Shown: positions 7,934 to 15,912 of the stretch, piece by piece | How positions within the stretch are numbered: the first letter of the stretch is position 1 | Layout of the letters: every line of letters begins with the position of its first letter | Source of the DNA: Hymenobacter rigui | GTDB lineage: Bacteria > Bacteroidota > Bacteroidia > Cytophagales > Hymenobacteraceae | Assembly: GCF_003944715.1 (NCBI RefSeq) | Contig: NZ_RWIT01000008.1 | Location: forward strand, 1-64,000 | Direction of reading: 5' to 3' | DNA: 64,000 nucleotides | Notes under the pieces: generated by a model | Databases searched by the model: none | The model's input: only the letters and a program-made list of their open reading frames with translations | Told to the model about the DNA's origin: nothing | Made by a program: the position numbers and the translations under genes

Positions 7934-9835
7934 TTACTGCAAATTGAATTTCATTTCTTTTGGTGCAATATGCAAAGCTTGTAGATAGTACAGGCAAGCA
8001 TCAGAATCTCTAACGGAAGGGGGTGCGAGATTCCAACACGTTTCCGGGTCACTAGTTACATCATTGACACTTAGCGAAAAAGGCGTAGATAGTAATTCAA
8101 AGTCATTTCCAGGCCAACTACCTTTATCCCCAACTGTTAGGCAATTTTCTGATAAACCTTTTGCTCGCAATAATTCTTGAACAAATGGCACTATGTTCAA
8201 TTTTGATACATCAGGTCTTTTTATTATATCAATCGATCGAGAAGACTCGGTAACAAGAAAATTAGCATTTCTAACTTTGAAAGCAATGTTATTCACAGCA
8301 TCTTTGATCATGGGCCAATTAGCTTCAGACTTTGCTTCTATTGTAAGCTGCATATTCCGCAGGCTTTGTTCTACTTTATCAGCTATATAGCTGCCATGTA
8401 TTTTAGATGAGATTTCTGAAAGTACATCCGTTCCATTATTATTAATAATTGGCAGTTCTTCGTCTAAAAGCGAAGTAATGTATGCTCCATTATAATAACC
8501 AATAATGACCGATTCCCATATGCTTTTATCGGGGATCAATTTTCTCAAATCGTTTTTTACGGACTTGCCGCGACCAGTGATTATCCCAACAATAAAACCT
8601 TTATTAATTATTCTTTCAATCTGAGTGATAATCTGTATGTCTGGCCCTATTAACCTGTTTTTATGTGAGCACAAAGTTTTGTCATAATCAAGTAAAACTG
8701 CTCCATAGGAGGTTTTGTGCAGCCTCACGTAGAACTGACTTTGTTTGTCATCCCAATACTTTTTACTTTTAACATCAAGTGTGCTTAAAATCTGAGGATA
8801 TATTTTTCTCTGTATAAATAAATTTGTCAAACTATCCGAATTTTCTCTTTGCTTTAGTAGCGAAGCATAGCTCATATTGTAAAGCTTACTTCCAAAATCT
8901 GGCACTCCCGGTTTTCCAGGGTCAATGCCTACCAATTTTCCTACAGCTTGTACAAAATAGAAGCTCTTGATGAGCAAATCTATTGTTCCTAATGGGCCAA
9001 TATGTTCTGTTTCTATTTTATACACAGAAACAGTATCAGGTAGAAGGCCAATTGTTTTTTCAGCTATAAGTCTATTTTGCGGAGTAATTAGAGCAATTAC
9101 ACAAGTGCTTTCTTCATGTTTTGCCAACCAGTGATGTCTTCCATGGCCGAAATTTCTGTAATCTGTGATCAATACGTTCCCTAACGCAGCCTCAGTAAAT
9201 TTTGATTCAATGTCAATAGCGACTGGCTTAGCCCAATCGCTACTCAAGACCTTGAATGTGCTATATTTATTTAATATGTTGAGTGCGCTGATTTGTTGTT
9301 CAAATTCTGCGATTTTAAAATCAATATGTTTAGTCGAGTATCCATAAGTATTGGCTAGTAATAAAAAGAATGCAATTAGAGAGTTTGTTGCAAGAAATCC
9401 GTCCTTTCCAGCCGGAAGTGGAAATTCAAAAATACTGGTTATGGAGTTTTTCTCAGATCTGTTAGCCAATGGTGTTTTAAGTGATGTGCAAATACCAACC
9501 ATATAGTTAGGTTCGTTTTTGACTAATACATCAAAGGCAATTAAGATATCTTTGTTTTTTCCGCTTGCGCTCACTATGAGCGCATTAGTATTTCTTATTA
9601 TGTTACCTGAATTGTAGAGCTCCAGTGGAGTACAGGCTTTCGCAAAATGGCCTACTTCTTGGTGAAGAATTTCAGCAAAATAACATGCGCTCAGGGAACC
9701 ACCTGAGCCGACTGCTAGAAGCGATCCACTCATCATGGGCTTGAATTCATGTATCAGATTTGATAGATCAAGAGAGTTGATATGTTCAATTGTGCTAGGT
9801 AGCTTGTCAAGCTCGCTACGGAATGGTTTGCCCAT
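7934..9835 (-). CDS. Bifunctional SIS sugar-isomerase domain + HAD-IIB phosphatase
   Basis: A 633-residue two-domain protein and first gene of the leftward operon. Residues 35-310 form a double-SIS module: AVGSGGSLSACYFAE at 41-55, LIVSASGKNKD at 86-96, and FTEAALGNVLITDYRNFGHG at about 213-232. SIS domains isomerise or bind phosphosugars. Residues 378-600 form a Cof-like HAD phosphatase: nucleophile and acid D383 and D385 (LLDYDKTL), motif II T420 (IITGRGKS), motif III lysine in VSKLNIV (K545), and motif IV VGDKGSWPGND with D570 and D578. All HAD catalytic residues are present, so a phosphosugar or nucleotide phosphatase is likely. Fusing isomerase to phosphatase suggests it makes a dephosphorylated sugar or nucleoside from a phosphosugar. 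It lies 2 bp before the PRTase gene. Confidence 0.83.
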   Translation of the reverse strand: MGKPFRSELDKLPSTIEHINSLDLSNLIHEFKPMMSGSLLAVGSGGSLSACYFAEILHQEVGHFAKACTPLELYNSGNIIRNTNALIVSASGKNKDILIAFDVLVKNEPNYMVGICTSLKTPLANRSEKNSITSIFEFPLPAGKDGFLATNSLIAFFLLLANTYGYSTKHIDFKIAEFEQQISALNILNKYSTFKVLSSDWAKPVAIDIESKFTEAALGNVLITDYRNFGHGRHHWLAKHEESTCVIALITPQNRLIAEKTIGLLPDTVSVYKIETEHIGPLGTIDLLIKSFYFVQAVGKLVGIDPGKPGVPDFGSKLYNMSYASLLKQRENSDSLTNLFIQRKIYPQILSTLDVKSKKYWDDKQSQFYVRLHKTSYGAVLLDYDKTLCSHKNRLIGPDIQIITQIERIINKGFIVGIITGRGKSVKNDLRKLIPDKSIWESVIIGYYNGAYITSLLDEELPIINNNGTDVLSEISSKIHGSYIADKVEQSLRNMQLTIEAKSEANWPMIKDAVNNIAFKVRNANFLVTESSRSIDIIKRPDVSKLNIVPFVQELLRAKGLSENCLTVGDKGSWPGNDFELLSTPFSLSVNDVTSDPETCWNLAPPSVRDSDACLYYLQALHIAPKEMKFNLQ

Positions 9836-10564
9836 ACTTTAGTGTTTTTAGCTGAGGATTAATGGAGAATCCAACCGTGGTTTAGGGAAACAATCTACTG
9901 GGTTTTAAGGTCAGTACTTGTTCTGCCAGCCATGTTAGGCAAATATAGGAGGAGCTTTAAAGGGCTTCTAATTCTATTAGTAAATTAACTTTAATGCATT
10001 GATGGAAAGACGATTACATTGTTTGTGCCTTTCGGTATAATTGTTCGAGCTCTTCTATATGGCCTAGATTTTAACCCCGCCTTACTTGTCCCCTAACCTG
10101 CCTGGGCACAAGCCTTGGCGCAAGCTTCAACTGAGAGGCTAACCCAAGCCTACAAGACGTTGATGAAAGAATCGTAAGAGCAGTAAAGTACGATCCCCAG
10201 AAGCATTACACTACTTGTAGGAGTCCAAATCATGGTCTTAGAAGTGAAAGGAACTTTCTGCAAATGTTGAGGAGTGTTCCATCTTACCTCAGTCAGTAAG
10301 CATAGTGAGCTACGCACAGATCTATTGTTAAAAAATACATCATCAGTTATTTAGCTATGCATATAGGTATTCCTGTCACGTCTGATAAGAGCCAATGGCA
10401 ATGACTGCTAAGTAAACATTTTATCAGTCCTTACTATCTAAGCTTGATAACTTGTCTTACGTTGGAAGTTATCACACCTTAATATTAGGTTAGATAAGAT
10501 TGTCGTGGGATGTGGCGCAGAGAACCCTTACATTGTGACGCTTCTTTATTTACTTTAATTCTCC
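9836..10564. other. Intergenic region without a recognisable gene
   Basis: Divergent spacer between the leftward SIS-HAD operon and the rightward lipoprotein gene. AT-rich and full of stops in all frames. It holds the -7 box described separately and a 9-bp inverted repeat (TGATAACTT at 10445-10453, complement at 10466-10474) about 90 bp before the lipoprotein start, which could be an operator. No tRNA or convincing ORF is seen. Confidence 0.5.
9940..9947 (-). promoter_or_regulatory. Candidate -7 promoter element of the five-gene operon
   Basis: On the minus strand this reads TATATTTG, an exact match to the Bacteroidota primary-sigma -7 box TAnnTTTG, about 105 bp before the SIS-HAD start. I see no clear TTG-type -33 box at the expected distance, so the call is tentative. 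Confidence 0.3.
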
Positions 10565-11047
10565 GTGCGTCCACTCACACTTTCTCCACTGCTGGCTGCT
10601 ACACGGCGGCAGGTAGCAGTCTGTCTGCCTTTATTGTTACTCAGCTTGAGCAGTTGTACTCAAACCGATTCATATTCGGGAGCTCCATATATGGAACTCC
10701 AAGATAGACCTAAGTCTGCGGCTGAGTTACGAGCCGAACTACTCGCCTTGGAGCAGAGCGCACCCAGCGATTACTTGGAAGTAAGAGGAGCTCATCGGCG
10801 TAATCTAATCAATCAGCTGGTTTTGGAGGGTGACATAAGTAACCGCGCAACGCTCGCTCGTTTCAAAGACCCAGTGGTCATGGTGGAATGGTATTCCAAA
10901 ACCAACACCCTGCTAGCTAATAAATCTTATCCTGTATATGAGTTGTTACCGGCCCAAGGTACGGTACACTTCAAATTAAAAACGCAAGCGCCCAGCGAAG
11001 TCAAAAGCGTTGGAATGACCATTGCCGATGCCACCGCCGTGGACTGA
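10565..11047 (+). CDS. Small predicted lipoprotein
   Basis: A 160-residue protein. An N-terminal basic stretch is followed by the hydrophobic run VCLPLLLLSLSSC; the lipobox L-S-S-C places the lipidated cysteine near residue 31. The mature part is soluble and contains PKSAAELRAELLALEQ, a short helix resembling the opening of small periplasmic domains in Bacteroidota, followed by beta-rich sequence. The function is unknown. It is isolated, transcribed away from the SIS-HAD operon and converging on the HNH gene, with 18 bp between the stops. Nothing links it clearly to the defence genes; it may be cargo. Confidence 0.7.
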   Translation: MRPLTLSPLLAATRRQVAVCLPLLLLSLSSCTQTDSYSGAPYMELQDRPKSAAELRAELLALEQSAPSDYLEVRGAHRRNLINQLVLEGDISNRATLARFKDPVVMVEWYSKTNTLLANKSYPVYELLPAQGTVHFKLKTQAPSEVKSVGMTIADATAVD

Positions 11048-11065
11048 TCCACGCTGACTGCTGGA

Positions 11066-12229
11066 TTAAAACCGCTGAGCAAATCGAGCCGTCGCGACTT
11101 CTTCAATAAAGCGAACTGCGCGCCTAGCCAATTGCGCTTCAAAGTCTATCATCTCCAGTCCATTAAAGCGTAGCAGTGCATCCTCCTGCACCGCGCTGTG
11201 TAGCGTAGCTAGCTTCCGGTAATTAGCGTAAGCTTTCGTCAACCACGGCTCGGCGGCTGCTAGTTTAGGTGCATCGGGTATACGGTCGCGCTTGGTATGC
11301 TGATTGTATTGTCGATCAACGGGCAATAAATTCCACAGCTCGTTGATGGGGTAAATGGTAAGCGGCAGTAAGTGATCGAGATCGTACTGTTGGGGGCTGG
11401 AAAGGACCTTTTGCGTCCAAGGGCACGTGAACTGGACATTTTCGTGTAGCAAAATGTCAATTTGGTTGCGTTCCCAGGACAACGGACGACGGTTATCGGG
11501 ACGAGCCGTAAGTATCGTGTAAACTTCACCCCGGGTAACATTGCGTCCTGGATCTTGCGTTACCCCTTCGGTGAACAAACACCATTCGTGGATGCACAGG
11601 GCCTCGACGTAAAGTGAAAGCCGGTGAAACGCGGCCCACAATTCGCCTGGTACGACCAGGCAGAGTTCATTCAACTGGGTACCGGGCAGAGCGCGAACGG
11701 AGCTCGGAAGTTGATCACAGCGGATAGGCTGAGCGAAGATGGACCAGTGCCCCGGCCCGGCAAACTTGATGGGCATGAGCAAGGCTTTGCCCACGGCGGC
11801 AACTGCTGTATCGTAGGCGGATTGAAGCGATTGGCTGTAGGATTTTCTCCGACGCGGAGTACGCATCTCGGCCTGCAAAAAGAATCCATCGCCTGCTTGA
11901 ACACTTAACTGCACCGTGCGTTTCCACTCAAGCTGCAATGCGGCAAGGGCTGGACGGAACGCCAGATCATTGCGCAAACTGCCGGAAACAACAGCGCGAG
12001 CTCCTTGGTAAATTGGAGCGAACTCATCCGCGAAAGGCCAATAATAGGCCACCCACAATTCTGCTAACCGACGTAATGGGATAGCTACAGCCAAGTCACC
12101 ACGCGCCATATCAGGGTACATTAGCACCACATCGTTGATAGAGCGAAGGAGCGCTATTTTGTAGCTGGTCGTCTTGCTATCGTGCTTGAGGATAGCGGCG
12201 ATAACTTGCTCTCCGTGATACGCTGTCAT
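11066..12229 (-). CDS. HNH endonuclease-domain protein
   Basis: A 387-residue protein with a helical N-terminal two-thirds of unknown fold and a C-terminal HNH nuclease module at about 265-320. It reads FTCPWTQKVL, then YDLDHLLPLTIYPINELWNLLP (D285-H286, N296/N300) and QYNQHTKR (H311). The pattern DxDH...N...H is that of HNH enzymes that nick or cut DNA with one metal ion. It is the third gene of a leftward operon, 21 bp after the MazG-like gene. In that context it is probably a restriction-type effector. The N-terminal part may read the target or a partner protein; it has a positively charged patch (RTPRRRKSYSQS) near residue 123. Confidence 0.75.
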   Translation of the reverse strand: MTAYHGEQVIAAILKHDSKTTSYKIALLRSINDVVLMYPDMARGDLAVAIPLRRLAELWVAYYWPFADEFAPIYQGARAVVSGSLRNDLAFRPALAALQLEWKRTVQLSVQAGDGFFLQAEMRTPRRRKSYSQSLQSAYDTAVAAVGKALLMPIKFAGPGHWSIFAQPIRCDQLPSSVRALPGTQLNELCLVVPGELWAAFHRLSLYVEALCIHEWCLFTEGVTQDPGRNVTRGEVYTILTARPDNRRPLSWERNQIDILLHENVQFTCPWTQKVLSSPQQYDLDHLLPLTIYPINELWNLLPVDRQYNQHTKRDRIPDAPKLAAAEPWLTKAYANYRKLATLHSAVQEDALLRFNGLEMIDFEAQLARRAVRFIEEVATARFAQRF

Positions 12230-12250
12230 GCTAGCACTGCGCTTGCTAGA

Positions 12251-12592
12251 TTACTCTGCGTCAAACTCATCATGCTTTTTAGCCGTGCCCCGGGCCTTGG
12301 CAACCGGGTATTTTTCGCCGTTGCGCTTCATTTTCTCTTGCATAAGCTTAATCACGTCCCAGTTGTATTTATCCGCTAGTTGAAAAGCATAAAGCAGCAC
12401 ATCCGCCAGCTCCTCCCGGACCTTGGCCTGATCGGCTTCTTCCGGCTTTTTCCACAGGAACTGCTCATTTAATTCGGCGGCCTCGATGCTCAACGCGAGC
12501 GCCAGATCTTTCGGGTTGTGAAATTGGGCCCAATCGCGTTCATCCCGAAACCGGCGCAGTTGCTGAAGCAGCTCCCGAATTGAATTGTCCAT
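12251..12592 (-). CDS. MazG-like nucleotide pyrophosphohydrolase
   Basis: A 113-residue protein starting at the ATG at 12592, 10 bp after the helicase stop; longer readings run back into the helicase gene. It has the all-alpha NTP-PPase pattern: ALSIEAAELNEQFLWKK (the E-x-x-E half-site near residues 31-36) and REELADVLLYAFQLADKY (E-x-x-D half-site near 58-65), which together bind Mg. Length fits single-domain MazG-like enzymes such as RS21-C6/dCTPase. These enzymes convert (d)NTPs to NMP and pyrophosphate. In a nuclease operon it could deplete or sanitise nucleotides during phage infection, or remove a nucleotide signal (inference). Confidence 0.85.
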   Translation of the reverse strand: MDNSIRELLQQLRRFRDERDWAQFHNPKDLALALSIEAAELNEQFLWKKPEEADQAKVREELADVLLYAFQLADKYNWDVIKLMQEKMKRNGEKYPVAKARGTAKKHDEFDAE

Positions 12593-12602
12593 TAGTTGAT
12601 AC

Positions 12603-14465
12603 TTATAGAGTCCAAGATGGGTGAGAAATCCGGTGGCGCAAGTAAGCGGCGGTTTCTTTGTCGGTGCAATACACATAGCATCCCTTCATGGCCCGAGTCA
12701 TTAGCGTACGGTAGGTATTTTTGATTACTAGATCAAGCAAGGCTCGTCCTTCCGCGGTTTTCAATAACTGCTTGCGCCCGTGTACCGTTTTATCTGCACT
12801 CGCCCTAGCGCCGGCATTGGTAATGACATTCCCGTTACGCACTACTAGGTCCGGGCCAATGATTACGCCTATGTAATCGACCTCCAGCCCCTGACAGGTA
12901 TGAATACACCCAATTTCCTGCACGGAATCCTCCTTCATAATCCAGAGAAACCCATCGTCTGTCAGGTTCCACTGGTGGCGAAAGCCCGCGCTTAATCGAA
13001 TGTCAAAGGCCTTCCGGTCCCGCTTGCTTTCCCAGTCCCAGCAGTAACCCGCTACCATGCGCGCGCGGTTGCGCTCTTGGTTCTTTTCTAAAATGAGCTG
13101 CTGCAATTCATCGGGTGTCTCAACCACTCGGAAATCGTAGTCCGTACCGTCCAGCGTGGGGTTTGCTGTCTCGCGTACTTCCAGAACGTGATCCAACCAG
13201 GCCATATAGGCATCGGACCCGTTGCAGCGGAACTGGGAAACCAACTCCAGCTTGTGGACTTGAGCGCCTAGCTTGTGGGCCCACTTTTCAATCTCCTGCT
13301 CGCTACCAATGTCTTTGACAGTTACCCGCTGGTCTTCGTCGAGGAAGAAAATGGTAAAGCGAGCCGATTGGATGATCTCTTTGACTTGGTTTTCGCCTTT
13401 GCTGAATAAACCGGACTTTTCGTTTAGCCGATGGGCTTCGTCTACAATGAGGGCGTCAAAGGTGTTGGAAGCAGTGGAGGTAAAGGTACCGGAGCCCACG
13501 AAAAGCGAATCAAAATGCGACTTTCGCATGGAGCCGATCAATTTGCTTTTGTACACGTCCCGGGGGGCCGCCGCTTTGGTCACGTACTTGGCAACGAGCC
13601 CCTGCTTGGTAAGGTCTACTAAAAGGTTGATGGCCACCACCGTTTTTCCGGTGCCAGGGCCACCTCGAACTATGAGCACATGCTTGCGTTCATCTGCAGA
13701 CTTTGCCGCAAGCTTTCGGGCCGTTTCAAACACTACCTTTTGCTCATCCAGTAAGATGAATTCGCGATTGCCTTTCATCATGGAGACCAGCGAGTCCGCG
13801 AGCTGCTTGCTGGGCCGAATACGACCGCCCTCGATTCGGTACATGACGCGGTTGCGGTCCCCCTGCTTTACGTGCTGCCGTATAAAGTCCTGCAATTTGG
13901 CCGCGTCACTCTTCAGAAATAGAGGAGCCTTGGCTACATAATCGGCGTAATGGCCGGTGGTTAGCACTCCGTCGTCGGGGTGATTATGAAGATACGCGCA
14001 TGGCAACAACTGAATCGCCTCGTTGTAAACGGTCTCATTGAATCCTTCCAGGTAAGCGGCGTACGACCAGGCTTGGTAAGAAGGGTGATTGACTTCCCGC
14101 GTGCCTTTACCTAAAAAGGTTGAAACGATACCATCCTTGTCGGTGGCCGCCGCCTCTGACCATTGCTTTAATTCGATAATGATGGCTTTATCGGTGCCAA
14201 CTTCGTCTTGGCCCGTAATTAAGAAATCAATGCGCATGCCGGAATACGGCAGTTGGTACTCGATGCTGATCCCACTATCGTCGGGTATTTGCGCATCGCT
14301 AAGTACGCGATCCATGTATTGCATGGAATTGCGCCAGGAATTGATTTCCGATTGCCCCGTCTTGTGGCCCAGCTTTTTAAGAACGGCCTGTTGGATTACC
14401 GTTTCAATATCGTTGCTAAATACGTCGCTGCGGAATTCAGCTTTAGATTTTTGGTAGACAATCAT
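12603..14465 (-). CDS. PD-(D/E)XK nuclease fused to DUF2075 superfamily 1 helicase
   Basis: A 620-residue protein. Residues 65-105 carry a PD-(D/E)XK nuclease core: D80 in MRIDFLITG and E98-L-K100 in AIIIELKQW. Residues about 260-600 are a DUF2075 (schlafen-type) helicase: Walker A RGGPGTGKT at 267-275, Walker B LIVDEAHRL at 339-347, and a motif V/VI-like CIHTCQGLEVDYIG. The family couples ATP-driven DNA or RNA translocation to cleavage and is common in defence islands. It is the first gene of the leftward helicase-MazG-HNH operon. All key residues are present, so it is probably active. A promoter should lie in 14466-14685, where I could not find a convincing box. Confidence 0.85.
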   Translation of the reverse strand: MIVYQKSKAEFRSDVFSNDIETVIQQAVLKKLGHKTGQSEINSWRNSMQYMDRVLSDAQIPDDSGISIEYQLPYSGMRIDFLITGQDEVGTDKAIIIELKQWSEAAATDKDGIVSTFLGKGTREVNHPSYQAWSYAAYLEGFNETVYNEAIQLLPCAYLHNHPDDGVLTTGHYADYVAKAPLFLKSDAAKLQDFIRQHVKQGDRNRVMYRIEGGRIRPSKQLADSLVSMMKGNREFILLDEQKVVFETARKLAAKSADERKHVLIVRGGPGTGKTVVAINLLVDLTKQGLVAKYVTKAAAPRDVYKSKLIGSMRKSHFDSLFVGSGTFTSTASNTFDALIVDEAHRLNEKSGLFSKGENQVKEIIQSARFTIFFLDEDQRVTVKDIGSEQEIEKWAHKLGAQVHKLELVSQFRCNGSDAYMAWLDHVLEVRETANPTLDGTDYDFRVVETPDELQQLILEKNQERNRARMVAGYCWDWESKRDRKAFDIRLSAGFRHQWNLTDDGFLWIMKEDSVQEIGCIHTCQGLEVDYIGVIIGPDLVVRNGNVITNAGARASADKTVHGRKQLLKTAEGRALLDLVIKNTYRTLMTRAMKGCYVYCTDKETAAYLRHRISHPSWTL

Positions 14466-14685
14466 TTAGGCTAAAATGTGAGGATGTTTAGCTGATTCTG
14501 GTGTTGGGATCTGAGAATATCTTGACAAGATAGATGAGTATCGTCTGAGCACCGACCTGAGCTAACCTGTTTTCTACGTGCAATAGATTAGTGTATGCCC
14601 ACCAATTCAATTACACTAGCTCTGTGCTCGAACAAGAAAAAGCTTAACCGATAAAGTTCTGCCAGTAACTTGTTCAAAAAAATGC

Positions 14686-15651
14686 ATGCTGCCAGACTTT
14701 GTAATGTCCGCGAATACGTGGGTTGAGATAACCAGTTCAAACCATGGTCACGGTGGTCCGGGGTGGGAATTTGGAACTTGTCTGTGGAGTCCTCGAGTGG
14801 ATGAAAGCGGCGCAAAGCGATATGAGGTAATGCTCCTTCCCGAGGTAGGTGATTTGGTATTGCACTTCTATAAGCACAACTGGGACGGGGGCGCTGCGCA
14901 TACACAACTGTGCGGGTTTTCCCGAGTTAAGTCCAGCTGCCGCGTCATCGATACCCCACCCCCTAGCCCCGGTAGATGGGTTGCTCCGGAATATTACCGC
15001 ATTGATTTATCAGATTACCAAGCATTTGAAAAGCGCTTAGTTCCCGAAAATCTAAACAAGCACCCAGAGTATCTGGCACGCATCCGTAGCGAGATGACAC
15101 CCATCCGCCCTGGCCGTTATCCTTTTGCTTCTTATGGTACTGGTATTAGAATTACTCAGGGACAATATCTAACTCGCTGCACAGCGTTGCTATACGACGT
15201 ATTTCTGGATGCCCTAGGTCTTGAAGTCAGGGCTACAACAGCCAGCGATATCGAGCGCAAGGGGCAAGAGTTTCAAGAAGGAAAAAGACGGTTGCGAGAA
15301 GCCTATTTCTTCACTCGAAACCCTCGGCTTGCGTCGGAGGCCAAGCGGCTGCGTAACTATACCTGCGAAGTGTGCAGCTTTGATTTTCGGCACCATTACG
15401 GGGAATTAGGTAACGGCTATGCCGAGTGCCATCACAAGAACCCCTTGTCGGAACGGCCTGAAGAGTTGTGGACTGATGGGGTAATGACATCAGTGGAAGA
15501 TGTGGCCGTGCTGTGTGCCAATTGTCACCGGATGATCCATAGCAAGCGCCCCGCATTGAGCGTTGAACAGCTTAAACAAATTTGGCAGGCTGCCGCCCTG
15601 GAACACTTAACAGGAGTTAATGGGGAATTTAAAGAATCGAACCTTAACTAA
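14686..15651 (+). CDS. EVE-like domain fused to HNH endonuclease (modified-base restriction)
   Basis: A 321-residue protein. The N-terminal 110 residues (NTWVEITSSNHGHGGPGWEFG, then EVGDLVLHFYKHNWDG) look like an EVE/PUA-type module. Such modules read 5-methylcytosine or other modified bases. The C-terminal domain is a zinc-bearing McrA-type HNH: C227 and C230, the CHHKNPLSE histidines H249 and H250, and CANCH with C277, C280 and H281. EVE-HNH fusions are known or predicted type IV-like restriction enzymes that cut modified phage DNA. The starts at 14686 or 14704 (residue 7) are both possible. It is a single gene, divergent from the nuclease-helicase operon, which supports a cluster of independent defence modules. 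Confidence 0.75.
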   Translation: MLPDFVMSANTWVEITSSNHGHGGPGWEFGTCLWSPRVDESGAKRYEVMLLPEVGDLVLHFYKHNWDGGAAHTQLCGFSRVKSSCRVIDTPPPSPGRWVAPEYYRIDLSDYQAFEKRLVPENLNKHPEYLARIRSEMTPIRPGRYPFASYGTGIRITQGQYLTRCTALLYDVFLDALGLEVRATTASDIERKGQEFQEGKRRLREAYFFTRNPRLASEAKRLRNYTCEVCSFDFRHHYGELGNGYAECHHKNPLSERPEELWTDGVMTSVEDVAVLCANCHRMIHSKRPALSVEQLKQIWQAAALEHLTGVNGEFKESNLN

Positions 15652-15842
15652 ATATCACCTTATTGCTGTCCATTATTTCTTATCTCCCGATGCGCTTAAT
15701 TCCGGTCCTAGTGTCAGTCTATTGGGACTACCAGATAAACCTTATAGTTTTTGCTTTGTGCTTGTAAGCGTATTCCTCGAGCAAGAACGCTTGTATCACC
15801 TATGATAAGAAAACCCTCAGTTATTTTATATAGGTCACAATC

Positions 15843-15875
15843 CTATGTAAAGAAAAATCAAGTTTCTTTACATAG
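15843..15875. promoter_or_regulatory. Perfect inverted repeat before fic, candidate operator
   Basis: Two perfect 13-bp arms (CTATGTAAAGAAA at 15843-15855, complement at 15863-15875) with a 7-bp spacer AATCAAG end 37 bp before the Fic start. The Fic protein has a C-terminal winged helix, so autoregulation at this site is plausible. The rest of 15652-15912 shows no gene. Confidence 0.45.
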
Positions 15876-15912
15876 CTAGCTTACATATCTTCCTGGCTAG
15901 TTCTCACCCAAC

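Noticed and set aside
14174-14193. Third CGATAA...TTATCG palindrome inside the nuclease-helicase gene
   Set aside because: Spacer is 8 bp rather than 7, arms are only 6 bp, and it lies within a conserved coding region; probably chance.
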